Counted from the stretch's first letter, positions 14,658-22,114 are shown. The stretch: DNA of 22,165 bases from Desulfovibrio sp. A2 (GCF_000226255.1 NZ_AGFG01000051.1:1-22165), one strand, 5' to 3'. Numbers and translations are program-made. The notes: a model not told the origin generated them from the sequence alone.

Positions 14658-16547
14658 CTACGCGGAAAGCCCCAGCTTTTGGCGGCGATCAACAATATGC
14701 GCTTCCAGCAGGTCCGCCGCCTTCATCGGGTCCGCCTCCACCATGAACGCCGCGCCGACGAGGCCGTTCAGGCCGTCCACGGCCATGCCGGTCACCACGT
14801 CGCTGCCCAGGATGTTGGGCGGCAGGCCGAGGTGGGTGGGAATGCCGCTGGCCACGGCGTACAGGCCGATGGCCGCAGCCTTTTCCGAATACCATTCCGG
14901 CGACGACGCCCCCACGGGCAGGTCGCTGATGTCCACGCCCAGTTCGTCGGCCAAAAGGCCGCACAGTTGCAGGATGCGCGAGTTGTCCACGCAGCTGCCC
15001 ATGTGCAGCACCGGCGGCACGCCCAGCGCCTTGCATACGGCGGCAAGCCCCGGCCCGGCCATGTCGGCGGCCTCTGGCATCAGCAGCCCGGCCTTGCCCG
15101 CCGCCGTGGTCACGCAGCCGGTGGCCAGCACCATGATGTCGCGGCGGATGAGTTCCCTGGCCAGGCCCACGTTGCCCGAGTCCTGCTTGATCTTGGGGTT
15201 GTTGCACCCCACGATGCCCACGAACCCGCGAATCTGCCCGGCCTTCACGGCGTCCAGCAGCGGGGCCGGGGTGCCGCCCAGCGCGGTCAGGATGGCCTCG
15301 TTGGAAAAGCCGGTGGTGATGGGCACCGGCTGCGCGGGAATGCTCACCCGCGCCGGGTCGCGCTTGGTGAACGCCGCTATGGCCAGCCGCACGATGTCGC
15401 GGCACTTTTCCTGCGCGTTGTGGGGGTGTACCTCGATGTGCGTGGCCCCGGTGAACCGCCCCTTGGGCGAGGTGGTCACGAAGCGGGTGTGGTAGCAGGC
15501 GGCGATGCGCACGAGGCTGGGCATGATGCACTGGTAGTCGGCCACGATGGCGTCGGCCGCGCCGGTGACGATGGCCAGTTCCGTCATCAGGTGGTTGCCC
15601 GCCATGGGAATGCCCTGGCGCATCAGCAGCTCGTTGCCGGTACAGCACAGCCCGGCCACGTTGACCGTGGCGGCCCCGGCGTCGCGGGCGGCCTGCTGCA
15701 CGGCGGGTTCGCGCGCGGCGGCCAGGATCATTTCCGACACCACGGGGTTGTGCCCGTGCACCAGGATGTTCACGGCGTCTTCGCGCAGCACGCCAAGGTT
15801 CACGGTGGACTGGCGGGGCATGGGCGTGCCGAACAGGATGTCCGAAAGTTCCGTGCCGATCATGGACCCGCCCCAGCCGTCGGCCAGCGCGGTGCGCGCG
15901 GCGTGGGTCAGCAGGCTGGCGGGATCGTTGTCGCAGCCCATGTGGGTGCGGTGCATCATCTCGGCGATTTCGCGGTCCACGCCGCGCGGGGTCATGCCCA
16001 GGCGTTCCCACAGTTCGCGGCGGGCCTTGGGCGCGCGCTTCAGAAAGGCCAGTTCGGTGCGGCGGCTGCCGAAGTCGGCGTAGCAGACCTCGACCAGATC
16101 GCGGGCCACGTCCAGGGTGGGGCGGGTGTCCGCGTCGGCCACGCCCAGTTCACCGGCGATGCGGCGCAGCTTGGCCTCGTCGCGGATGGTGTAGCCGGGG
16201 GCATGGCCTTCCACCACGGCTTCCAGGGTTTCGATGAGGTCGCGGCCATGGTCGGAGTGCCCCGCTGCCCCGCCCGCGATGAACCGGCCGAAGTTGCGGG
16301 CCACGATGACGTCGGCGTCGGCCCCGCACACGCCGAAGCGCATCTTGCCGTCCTTGCGGTTGGCGATGCGGCAGGGCCCCATGACGCAGTTGCGGCAGGT
16401 GGTGCCCAGTTCGCAGAATTTGCAGTGGGGCGTCTGCTCTCGCGCGCGGTCCCAGGCGGTGTCGATGCCTTCGGCCTCTGCCTTGCGCAGCATCTGCCGC
16501 GCGTCGTCCCACAGGGTTTTTTCGGAGGTGGGAATTCGGGGGTTCAT
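14658..16547 (-). CDS. cooS: Ni-Fe-S carbon monoxide dehydrogenase catalytic subunit CooS
   Basis: This 629-aa enzyme catalyses CO + H2O to CO2 + 2 H+ + 2 e- in the cytoplasm as a homodimer. The N-terminal cysteines are C42-x2-C45-x5-C51-x2-C54-x4-C59 with C74 in FGVCGA. C51, C54, C59 and C74 match the B-cluster set. C42/C45 form a C-X2-C D-cluster pair like that of the D. vulgaris enzyme, instead of the C-X7-C of Rhodospirillum and Carboxydothermus. All six C-cluster ligands are recognisable: His in VHGHNP and Cys in LCCTGNE, YQCIMP, VGCNNPK, ATGCVTT and MGSCVDNS. The catalytic His/Lys surroundings look complete, so the enzyme should be active. GGGAGGG sits just before the ATG at 16545-16547. 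A CooA-type site lies upstream, and cooC is downstream. Confidence 0.97.
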   Translation of the reverse strand: MNPRIPTSEKTLWDDARQMLRKAEAEGIDTAWDRAREQTPHCKFCELGTTCRNCVMGPCRIANRKDGKMRFGVCGADADVIVARNFGRFIAGGAAGHSDHGRDLIETLEAVVEGHAPGYTIRDEAKLRRIAGELGVADADTRPTLDVARDLVEVCYADFGSRRTELAFLKRAPKARRELWERLGMTPRGVDREIAEMMHRTHMGCDNDPASLLTHAARTALADGWGGSMIGTELSDILFGTPMPRQSTVNLGVLREDAVNILVHGHNPVVSEMILAAAREPAVQQAARDAGAATVNVAGLCCTGNELLMRQGIPMAGNHLMTELAIVTGAADAIVADYQCIMPSLVRIAACYHTRFVTTSPKGRFTGATHIEVHPHNAQEKCRDIVRLAIAAFTKRDPARVSIPAQPVPITTGFSNEAILTALGGTPAPLLDAVKAGQIRGFVGIVGCNNPKIKQDSGNVGLARELIRRDIMVLATGCVTTAAGKAGLLMPEAADMAGPGLAAVCKALGVPPVLHMGSCVDNSRILQLCGLLADELGVDISDLPVGASSPEWYSEKAAAIGLYAVASGIPTHLGLPPNILGSDVVTGMAVDGLNGLVGAAFMVEADPMKAADLLEAHIVDRRQKLGLSA

Positions 16548-16685
16548 GTTGCCCTCCCTGGGCTTGGGCCCCGCACGGGCCCGCTGCGGTTGCACCACGT
16601 CCGCTGCCGTTTCCCGCGACGCGTGCGGACGCATCCGCCGCCCCCGCACGTCCTCTCTTGCGCACGGGCGGCACTGTATGGCGCA

Positions 16686-16728
16686 AACGTAGCGCGGCAG
16701 CGCGGTGACGTATGTCGGCTGGCCGACA
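16686..16728 (-). promoter_or_regulatory. CooA-type operator and cooS promoter
   Basis: TGTCG-GCTGGC-CGACA at 16713-16728 is a perfect palindrome; the arms extend to TGTCGGC/GCCGACA around two bases. It matches the CooA recognition pattern known from Rhodospirillum rubrum (TGTCR-N6-YGACA). On the minus strand a weak -10 candidate TACGTT (16691-16686) would start transcription near 16679. The palindrome would then be centred at about -42, the class II activator position used by CooA. The resulting leader before the cooS ATG is about 130 bases and contains competing GC stems (for example CGTGCGG at 16622-16628 with CCGCACG at 16644-16650). Confidence 0.75.
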
Positions 16729-16839
16729 GAAGGCGCGAAGGTGCGGAAAAAAGCGGGATGGGTGGGCAGGCGTCCGCGCGCAGCAATGCGGGCCGCTCCC
16801 GAAAGGCGGGTGAGAGCAGCCGGGGAAGTTTGGGGGGGC

Positions 16840-16871
16840 GAAAAGGCGGCAGGCTGCGCCCCGCAGGGGCG
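16840..16871 (-). terminator. Possible weak terminator after the CooA-like gene
   Basis: CGCCCC (16857-16862) pairs with GGGGCG (16866-16871) across GCA. On the minus strand CCTTTTCG follows about 10 bases after the stem. The distance to the T-run is too long for a confident call. If it fails, cooA transcripts would run into cooS. Confidence 0.3.
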
Positions 16872-16888
16872 ATGGGCAAGGGAGCGGG

Positions 16889-17683
16889 CTACGCGCTGGC
16901 CAGTTCGCGCAGGCGGTCCATGTCGCGCACGCGGTAGACCCCGCGCCCCACCCGTTCGAGGATGCCGGAGCGGATCATGTCGTTGAGCAGGGTGGAGACG
17001 GTCTGGCGGGTGGCCCCCACCATGCCGGCCAGCTGTTCCGTGGTCAGGTCCAGCCGGATGATCTGGCCGCTGCCGGGCTGCACCGGCCGGGCGGGCATGG
17101 CGTGCCGCCTGGCGGCGGCGGTGGAAGGCACGTCCTGTGGGTCTTCCGCGTCCGCCGTATCGGGGGCGTCGGGTGTCGCTTCCGCGTCGGCGGCCCCGGC
17201 AGGCCCGGCGGGGGCAATCCGTTCCGCCAGTTCCGCCTGCTCCAGCAGCAGGGAGGCCAGGCGGGTGTTGCTGTCGCGAAACACCAGCCCCTCGATGAGG
17301 AAGAAGGTGGAGCGCAGCATCTGCCCCAGCACCCGCACCATGATGGCCGAAACCTCTGGCAGGTCGGTCATGCGGCGGCGAAAGACGCGGGTGTCGGCCA
17401 GCAGCACCTCGCCGTCGGCCAGGGCCTGCACGTGCGCCCCGGTGTGGCTGCTGTAGATGTCGCCCCGTTGCAGGATGGCCAGGGTGAACTCCTTGCCCCC
17501 GTAGGAAAGGTACACCCGGAACCGGCCAGACTTCACCACCAGCACCAGGTCCTCCTGCTCGTCGGGCCAGAAGATGCCCTGCCCGCGCGTGACCCGGCGC
17601 GCGGCGAACATCTCGCGCAGTGGCGCGCATTCGGGGCGCTCCAGCGCTTCCAGCAGGTCGACGTCGGAAAGTTTCATCATCAT
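16889..17683 (-). CDS. cooA: CooA-like CO-sensing Crp/Fnr-family transcription regulator
   Basis: A 264-aa Crp/Fnr-type activator. The N-terminal cyclic-nucleotide-like barrel contains FRVYLSYGGKEFTLAIL and GDIYSSHTG. The last aligns with GDMFCMHSG of R. rubrum CooA, so His80 matches the heme ligand His77 while Cys75 is replaced by Ser78. The dimerisation helix (VSAIMVRVLGQML) leads to a winged helix-turn-helix, LTTEQLAGMVGATRQTVSTL, whose RQT-S recognition residues match CooA. An insertion of roughly 45-50 residues, rich in Ala, Asp and Pro (about 157-207), separates the two domains and makes it longer than the 222-aa R. rubrum protein. ATG 17683 has AGGAG 8 bases upstream; two more ATGs follow directly. 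It probably activates cooS through the palindrome at 16713-16728. Heme binding is inferred. Confidence 0.85.
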   Translation of the reverse strand: MMMKLSDVDLLEALERPECAPLREMFAARRVTRGQGIFWPDEQEDLVLVVKSGRFRVYLSYGGKEFTLAILQRGDIYSSHTGAHVQALADGEVLLADTRVFRRRMTDLPEVSAIMVRVLGQMLRSTFFLIEGLVFRDSNTRLASLLLEQAELAERIAPAGPAGAADAEATPDAPDTADAEDPQDVPSTAAARRHAMPARPVQPGSGQIIRLDLTTEQLAGMVGATRQTVSTLLNDMIRSGILERVGRGVYRVRDMDRLRELASA

Positions 17684-17848
17684 GCGGGGGCTCCTGGGCG
17701 CGGATTCCTGAAGGAATATCCGGGAAGGGGCGTGGTGGCTGGCGCGGAACGCATTTTCCAACATGGCACAGCCGCCAGCCCGGAGCAACGCATCACCTGC
17801 GCGGCGTGGATGCGTGCGCGCGCGGGCCGTCCGTGCGGGGCAAAACCG

Positions 17849-17892
17849 CGCATCCCCGTGCCCTCGCCACGCGGCGACGGCACGGGGATGCG
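17849..17892 (-). terminator. Strong terminator after mtnA
   Basis: CGCATCCCCGTGCC (17849-17862) and GGCACGGGGATGCG (17879-17892) are exact 14-bp complements, with an inner CGCC/GGCG stem. On the minus strand a TTTTTT precedes the stem and CGGTTTTGCC follows it. It isolates mtnA from the CooA-like gene. Confidence 0.8.
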
Positions 17893-17943
17893 AAAAAAGC
17901 GCGGCGGGAACAGGTTGTCGTCTGCACCGTCCGGGGGCGTCCG

Positions 17944-18996
17944 CTATTCCAGCCCCGCCTTGCGAAATGCCTCGGCTATGCTCTCGGTGTATGGGGCGCG
18001 CAGCACGCCCACCTCGGTGACGATGCCCGCGATGAGCGCGGCGGGTGTCACGTCGAAGGCGAAATTGTACACCGGCACCCCGTCGGGGGTGATCTGGGTG
18101 TCGCCCACGTGGGTGACCTCGCGCGGGGTGCGGTCCTCGATGGGAATGTGGTCGCCGTCGGGGGTGTTCCTGTCGATGGTGGACAGCGGCGCGGCCACGT
18201 AGAACGGCACGCCGTGTTCGCGGGCCAGCAGGGCCACGGAATAAGTGCCGATCTTGTTGGCGGCGTCGCCGTTGGCGGCAATGCGGTCGGCCCCCACCAC
18301 CACCTTCTGCACCATGCCCTTGCGCATCAGGTGGCCGCATGCGTTGTCGCAGGCCACGGTGACGGGGATGTTGTCCTCGTGCAGTTCATACGCGGTCAGC
18401 CGCGCGCCCTGCAGGAAGGGGCGCGTCTCGTTGGCGATGACCGAAATCTTCTTGTCCGCGTCCACGGCCCCGCGAATGACCCCCAGCGCCGTGCCGTACC
18501 CGGCGGTGGCCAGCGCGCCCGCGTTGCAGTGGGTCATCACCGTGTCGCCCTCGTCGATCAGCGCCGCGCCGTGGCGGCCCATGGCGCGGTTGATCTCGAT
18601 GTCGTCGCGGTGGATGCGCCGCGCCTCCGATTCCCACAGCGAGATCAGCGTGGCGAAGGGCGCATGCCCGGCGGTCTTCCATACCTTGCGCATGCGGTCC
18701 ACGGCCCAGCGCAGGTTCACAGCCGTGGGCCGCGCCCCGGCGATGCGCTCCAGCAGGCCGTCCAGCACCGGATGCCAGTGGTCGCCCGCTTCGGCGGCCT
18801 CGTAGGCGGCCAGCACGCAGCCCCACGCGGCGGTGACGCCGATGGCCGGGGCTCCGCGCACCACCATCACCTGCAGGGCGGTGACGATGTCTTCCGTGGT
18901 CCGGCACACGAAATCCTCCTGCCGGGTGGGCAGCAGGCGCTGGTCGAGCAGGATGAGGGCGCGCTGGGCGGCGTCGTAGCGGATATGATGTTCCAT
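17944..18996 (-). CDS. mtnA: S-methyl-5-thioribose-1-phosphate isomerase
   Basis: A 350-aa isomerase of the methionine salvage pathway that converts methylthioribose-1-phosphate to methylthioribulose-1-phosphate. It belongs to the eIF2B-alpha-like family. Family signatures are [28 protein letters not shown] with the catalytic Cys157, [13 protein letters not shown], and [18 protein letters not shown] with the catalytic Asp237. The length is normal and both catalytic residues are present. GGAGG is 5 bases before the ATG at 18994-18996. No other mtn gene lies next to it. Some anaerobes use MtnA in a DHAP/ethanol shunt for methylthioadenosine or 5-deoxyadenosine salvage, so the exact pathway cannot be settled from this window. 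Confidence 0.96.
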   Translation of the reverse strand: MEHHIRYDAAQRALILLDQRLLPTRQEDFVCRTTEDIVTALQVMVVRGAPAIGVTAAWGCVLAAYEAAEAGDHWHPVLDGLLERIAGARPTAVNLRWAVDRMRKVWKTAGHAPFATLISLWESEARRIHRDDIEINRAMGRHGAALIDEGDTVMTHCNAGALATAGYGTALGVIRGAVDADKKISVIANETRPFLQGARLTAYELHEDNIPVTVACDNACGHLMRKGMVQKVVVGADRIAANGDAANKIGTYSVALLAREHGVPFYVAAPLSTIDRNTPDGDHIPIEDRTPREVTHVGDTQITPDGVPVYNFAFDVTPAALIAGIVTEVGVLRAPYTESIAEAFRKAGLE

Positions 18997-19132
18997 GGGG
19001 GCCTCCGTGGAATGGGAACGTGGTGTGGGACGGGGCGCGCTGGTGCGCCGGGCCGATCGGTCTGGCGCGGCCGTGCGTGTGCCCTGCGGGCATGCGCGGC
19101 GAAAGCCTTCTCCCCGCCGGGTGTATCGTCCC

Positions 19133-19190
19133 GGCCCCGACTCGGCAAGGGTTCGGCAGGGGAGCGGCCCCGACTCGGCCCCGACTCGGC
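19133..19190. repeat. Three copies of a 14-bp direct repeat upstream of mtnA
   Basis: GGCCCCGACTCGGC occurs at 19133-19146, 19166-19179 and 19177-19190; the last two share two bases. The spacer between copies one and two contains a partial CTCGGCAAGG/TTCGGCAGG echo. The repeats lie between mtnA and the cysteine hydrolase gene, in the presumed mtnA upstream region. They could be regulator sites or a slippage product. Confidence 0.75.
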
Positions 19191-19258
19191 AAAGACACGG
19201 CGGCGGGCCGCGCGTGAAACGGGCGGAAACCCCGGTGCGCCCAGCCCCGGCGGCAGGG

Positions 19259-19849
19259 CTACACGGCCAGGTCAGCCGCGTCGATCACCTCGGCGAACAC
19301 CCCGCGCAGCGCGGCCAGAAAGGTGGCGCGCACCGTGTCCGCATCCATCGTCCGCCCGCCGTACGTCAACGCCGGGGAGGCCGTGGCGTCGCCCGCCACC
19401 CGGCAGCGGAAACCCAGGTCGAAGGCGGCGCGCACCGTGGTGTCGATGCACATGTGGGTCATCATGCCCGCGACGATCAGGTCCGTGACGCCCATGTCCC
19501 GCAGCAGGTCCGGCAGGCTGGTGTCGCGAAACGAGTTGGGGAAGTTCTTGGTCACCACGGGTTCGCCGGGCAGGGGGGCCACCAACGGGTGGATGTCCGC
19601 CCCTTCCGTGCCGGGCAGGAAAAAGGTGGAGCCGGGGCGGATGCTTTCGTGCCGCACGTGGATGACCGGCATGGACGCCGCGCGGCAACGGGCCAGCAAG
19701 TCGGCGGCGCGGCGGCCCGCGTTTTCGGCGTCGGGCAGGGCCATGCGCCCGCCGGGAAAGTAGTCGCGCTGGATGTCCACGAGAACGAGTGCGGTGACGG
19801 GGGCAGCGGCCGTGGCTGAAGCGGGGGCGGTTGCGGCAGAAGACGACAT
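19259..19849 (-). CDS. Isochorismatase-like cysteine hydrolase
   Basis: A 196-aa protein of the isochorismatase/nicotinamidase-like cysteine hydrolase family. The catalytic triad is visible as Asp25 in LVDIQRDYF, Lys101 in [10 protein letters not shown] and Cys134 in [12 protein letters not shown]. The non-prolyl cis-peptide region precedes the Cys as expected. The first 18 residues are Ala/Ser-rich and not conserved. GGAG lies 6 bases before the ATG at 19847-19849. It is a cytoplasmic amidase or related hydrolase; the substrate is unknown because members act on nicotinamide, isochorismate, ureas or carbamoyl compounds. The downstream mtnA is on the same strand 260 bases away, without an obvious functional link. 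Confidence 0.9.
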   Translation of the reverse strand: MSSSAATAPASATAAAPVTALVLVDIQRDYFPGGRMALPDAENAGRRAADLLARCRAASMPVIHVRHESIRPGSTFFLPGTEGADIHPLVAPLPGEPVVTKNFPNSFRDTSLPDLLRDMGVTDLIVAGMMTHMCIDTTVRAAFDLGFRCRVAGDATASPALTYGGRTMDADTVRATFLAALRGVFAEVIDAADLAV

Positions 19850-19894
19850 GGCGGCTCCATGAAGTTGTTCGGGTTGCGTTGGGGATTCCGGTGC

Positions 19895-19946
19895 GGATGG
19901 GACGCACGGACGGGACGCACGGACGGGATGCACGGACGGGCGTGCC
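19895..19946. repeat. 13-bp tandem repeat upstream of the cysteine hydrolase
   Basis: Four adjacent 13-base units occur: GGATGGGACGCAC, GGACGGGACGCAC, GGACGGGATGCAC and a diverged GGACGGGCGTGCC. The unit length equals that of the array at 5331-5395, but the sequence differs. It lies in the leader region of the minus-strand cysteine hydrolase. Confidence 0.8.
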
Positions 19947-20127
19947 GGGTGTGCACGCCCATATATTGATAGCATTCCCCGGCCAGGCAGGCGAGGGCAG
20001 ACGAGGCCGGATTGCCGGGATGTCCTGTTTTGCCGGCGGATTGTCCTGCCGCGTCGGTACGGCTTCTGTCTTTCGCATACTGTATACAATTCTTGACAGC
20101 AGGTCCGGTTCGCGGCATGAGCATTTC

Positions 20128-20235
20128 ATGCGCACCGCAATATCCCCGTCTGCGGCCCTGTGCCCGCCCGCGCTCCCGCTGCCTGCGGGACCGCGCCGTT
20201 GCGCGCATCCGGTCCACCGGTGGTGGCGGCCCTGA
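20128..20235 (+). CDS. Candidate Trp leader peptide upstream of trpB
   Basis: A 35-codon frame starts at ATG 20128 and stops at TGA 20233-20235. It ends HRWWRP, with tandem Trp codons TGGTGG at 20221-20226 just three codons from the end. This resembles the attenuator peptides of trp operons, which place consecutive Trp codons near the stop. It lies 160 bases upstream of trpB on the same strand. Weak points are the poor ribosome binding site (only GAG 8 bases upstream), the general Pro/Arg richness expected of GC-rich DNA, and the lack of a clear promoter. Treat it as a hypothesis. Confidence 0.35.
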   Translation: MRTAISPSAALCPPALPLPAGPRRCAHPVHRWWRP

Positions 20236-20274
20236 CCCCAGGGCCGTGGAGGTTCGCGCACGCCGTCGCCACCA
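20214..20274 (+). promoter_or_regulatory. Attenuator-like overlapping stem-loops before trpB
   Basis: Three stems compete around the tandem Trp codons. CCACCGGTGG (20214-20223) is self-complementary. CGGCCCTG (20227-20234) pairs perfectly with CAGGGCCG (20239-20246). TGGTGGCG (20221-20228), which contains the Trp codons, pairs perfectly with CGCCACCA (20267-20274). The last two overlap at 20227-20228 and both involve bases a stalled ribosome would mask. No T-run follows, so a classic intrinsic terminator is missing. Confidence 0.35.
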
Positions 20275-20394
20275 GGCGCGGCATCCGCTGAAAAACCCAC
20301 GCGGCCGGAACTCCGGGCGCGCCGCCGAACCCCGCGTATTGGCCGCCGCATCAAGGCCGGAGTCCCGCTGCGAACAGCACGAGGAGCTTCGACC

Positions 20395-21726
20395 ATGTCC
20401 ACCATTCCCCGCATGTTCCCCGCCGGTGTCACCTATGGCGGCACCCTGCCCACCGATGGCGGCTGCGCCTGCACCGCCGCCGCACGCGCGGCCAGCCTGG
20501 CCACGCCCCCCGCGCCGCCCGCCCCCCCTGCGCGGGACGGCCTGTTCGGCCCCTACGGCGGGCAGTACGTGCCCGAGCACATCAAGCCCGTGCTGGACGA
20601 GCTGGCCGCCACCTTCGAGCGCTACCATTCCGACCCGGACTTCCTGGCCGAGCTGGAATACTATCTGACCCGCTATTCCGGCCGCCAGACGCCGCTGTTC
20701 CTGTGCGCCAACCTCACCGCGCGCCTTGGCGGGGCGAAAATCTACCTCAAGCGCGAAGACCTGAACCACCTTGGCGCGCACAAGGTGAATAACACCATCG
20801 GCCAGATATTGCTGGCGAAACGCATGGGCAAGAAGAAGGTCATCGCGGAGACGGGCGCGGGCCAGCACGGCGTGGCCACCGCCGCCACCGCCGCGCTCAT
20901 GGGCATGCAGTGCACCATCCACATGGGCGCGGAGGACATGGAGCGCCAGAAGCTGAACGTGTTTCGCATGCGCATGATGGGCGCGGAAGTGGTGCCCGCC
21001 ATGAGCGGCCAGCGCACCCTGAAGGAAGCCGTGGACGAGGCCCTGGCCGCCTGGCTGGGCGACGCGGAGAACACCTTCTACCTGCTGGGGTCGGCCGTGG
21101 GGCCGCACCCGTACCCGCGCATCGTGCGGCACTTCCAGTCGGTGATCGGGCGCGAGGCCCGCGCCCAGGTGCTGGAGGCGGAAGGCCGCCTGCCCGACTG
21201 CTGCGTTGCCTGCGTGGGCGGCGGTTCCAACGCCATCGGCCTGTTCGCGGACTTCATCGCGGATGAAGGCGTGCGGCTCATCGGCGTGGAGCCTGCCGGG
21301 CGCGGCCTGAGTTACGGCGACCATGCGGCCACCCTGTGCATGGGCTCGCCCGGCGTCATGCACGGGTTCCATTCCTACATGCTGAAGGACGAGGCGGGCG
21401 AACCGGCCGCCGTGTATTCCATCTCCGCCGGGCTGGACTACCCCGGCGTGGGGCCGGAGCACAGCCACCTCAAGGATCTTGGCCGCGCCGAATACGCCAG
21501 CGTGACCGACGCGGAGGCGCTGGACGCCTTCTTCGTCCTGTCGCGGGCCGAAGGCATCATACCCGCGCTGGAATCGTCGCACGCCCTGGCCCACGCCATG
21601 AAGCTGGCCCCCGCCATGGGCAGGGACGCCATCATCGTGGTGAACCTGTCCGGCCGGGGCGACAAGGACGTGGCCCAGGTGGAGGAAATGGTCAGCGCCG
21701 GGCTGGTCACGCCCCCCACGCTCTAG
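20395..21726 (+). CDS. trpB: Tryptophan synthase beta chain (stand-alone)
   Basis: A 443-aa PLP enzyme that joins indole and serine to make tryptophan. The PLP lysine is Lys130 in [10 protein letters not shown]. Other signatures are [42 protein letters not shown], the phosphate-binding GGGSNAIG, and [13 protein letters not shown]. These fit the TrpB1 type. The protein carries about 43 extra N-terminal residues, rich in Ala, Pro and Thr, before the conserved start of the domain. GAGGAG lies 8 bases before the ATG. No trpA or other trp gene is in the window, so this may be a second copy used for indole salvage, or trpA may lie elsewhere. A strong terminator follows. Confidence 0.95.
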   Translation: MSTIPRMFPAGVTYGGTLPTDGGCACTAAARAASLATPPAPPAPPARDGLFGPYGGQYVPEHIKPVLDELAATFERYHSDPDFLAELEYYLTRYSGRQTPLFLCANLTARLGGAKIYLKREDLNHLGAHKVNNTIGQILLAKRMGKKKVIAETGAGQHGVATAATAALMGMQCTIHMGAEDMERQKLNVFRMRMMGAEVVPAMSGQRTLKEAVDEALAAWLGDAENTFYLLGSAVGPHPYPRIVRHFQSVIGREARAQVLEAEGRLPDCCVACVGGGSNAIGLFADFIADEGVRLIGVEPAGRGLSYGDHAATLCMGSPGVMHGFHSYMLKDEAGEPAAVYSISAGLDYPGVGPEHSHLKDLGRAEYASVTDAEALDAFFVLSRAEGIIPALESSHALAHAMKLAPAMGRDAIIVVNLSGRGDKDVAQVEEMVSAGLVTPPTL

Positions 21727-21733
21727 ATATTGC

Positions 21734-21782
21734 CGGATGCCGGGCGGGACGCCTTCCGCCCGGCATCCGCAGGCAAGTTTTT
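21734..21782 (+). terminator. trpB terminator
   Basis: CGGATGCCGGGCGG (21734-21747) and CCGCCCGGCATCCG (21756-21769) pair perfectly across an 8-base loop. CAGGCAAG and then TTTTT (21778-21782) follow. It starts 7 bases after the trpB stop codon. Confidence 0.8.
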
Positions 21783-21838
21783 ATCCTTTGGAATTCGGGT
21801 TGTTATCGGAAAAATGCGCAAAGCGCGGAAAAAGGTTG

Positions 21839-21867
21839 TTGACCTTGCCGGGCGATACGCATAGATA
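21839..21867 (+). promoter_or_regulatory. Candidate upstream rRNA-type promoter
   Basis: TTGACC (21839-21844) and TAGATA (21862-21867) are 17 bases apart. A-tracts (GGAAAAATG, GGAAAAAGG) precede the -35 box, as in UP elements of strong promoters. The assignment to an rRNA operon rests on the boxA-like motif downstream. Confidence 0.45.
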
Positions 21868-22020
21868 CCCGCTTCCGCGCCGACGACTGGCGGCAACGCG
21901 AAAAGCGTGCGCCGTCATTCGCATTTCGGCGGGCGTGCTCTTTCTACCTTCAGTACCCGCCGCATCCGGCTGCCCGAAACGGCAAAACGGACCGGCCACG
22001 AGAAAAAGTGAAAAAGGGTA

Positions 22021-22049
22021 TTGACAGCAGATGGCGGATACGGCAAAAG
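22021..22049 (+). promoter_or_regulatory. Candidate second rRNA-type promoter with UP-like A-tracts
   Basis: A perfect TTGACA (22021-22026) is directly preceded by GAGAAAAAGTGAAAAAGGGTA, in two blocks of five A. The -10 is poor: CAAAAG at 22044-22049 with a 17-base spacer matches 3 of 6. The A-tracts suggest a strong promoter, but the weak -10 limits confidence. Confidence 0.4.
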
Positions 22050-22114
22050 GTCCGTCCGCGCTGCGACAAGGTCGACGGCACGGCGGGGCGATGGCCCCGA
22101 CGGTTTTCGGACCG

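Larger units (their letters stand above)
19850..20394. other. Divergent intergenic region between cysteine hydrolase and trpB
   Basis: No ordinary gene is present in these 545 bases. They hold the 13-bp repeats, the palindrome TGTATACA (20081-20088) inside CTGT-N12-ACAG, a perfect -35 box TTGACA (20093-20098) without a good -10, and the palindrome GCATGA-N5-TCATGC (20115-20131). A candidate leader peptide and stem-loops upstream of trpB are listed separately. Confidence 0.5.

Noticed and set aside
14679..16937. 752-codon open frame on the plus strand opposite cooS
   Set aside because: It is antisense to an intact CO dehydrogenase gene, has no ribosome binding site, and has a composition typical of shadow frames.
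19975..19990. Possible sigma54 promoter (TGGCC...TGC) for the cysteine hydrolase
   Set aside because: The GG and GC elements are 9 and not 10 bases apart, and the flanking consensus is poor.
20093..20121. TTGACA as a trpB promoter
   Set aside because: At 16-18 bases downstream there is only GCATGA or CATGAG, which is not a credible -10 box. The -35 match alone is insufficient.
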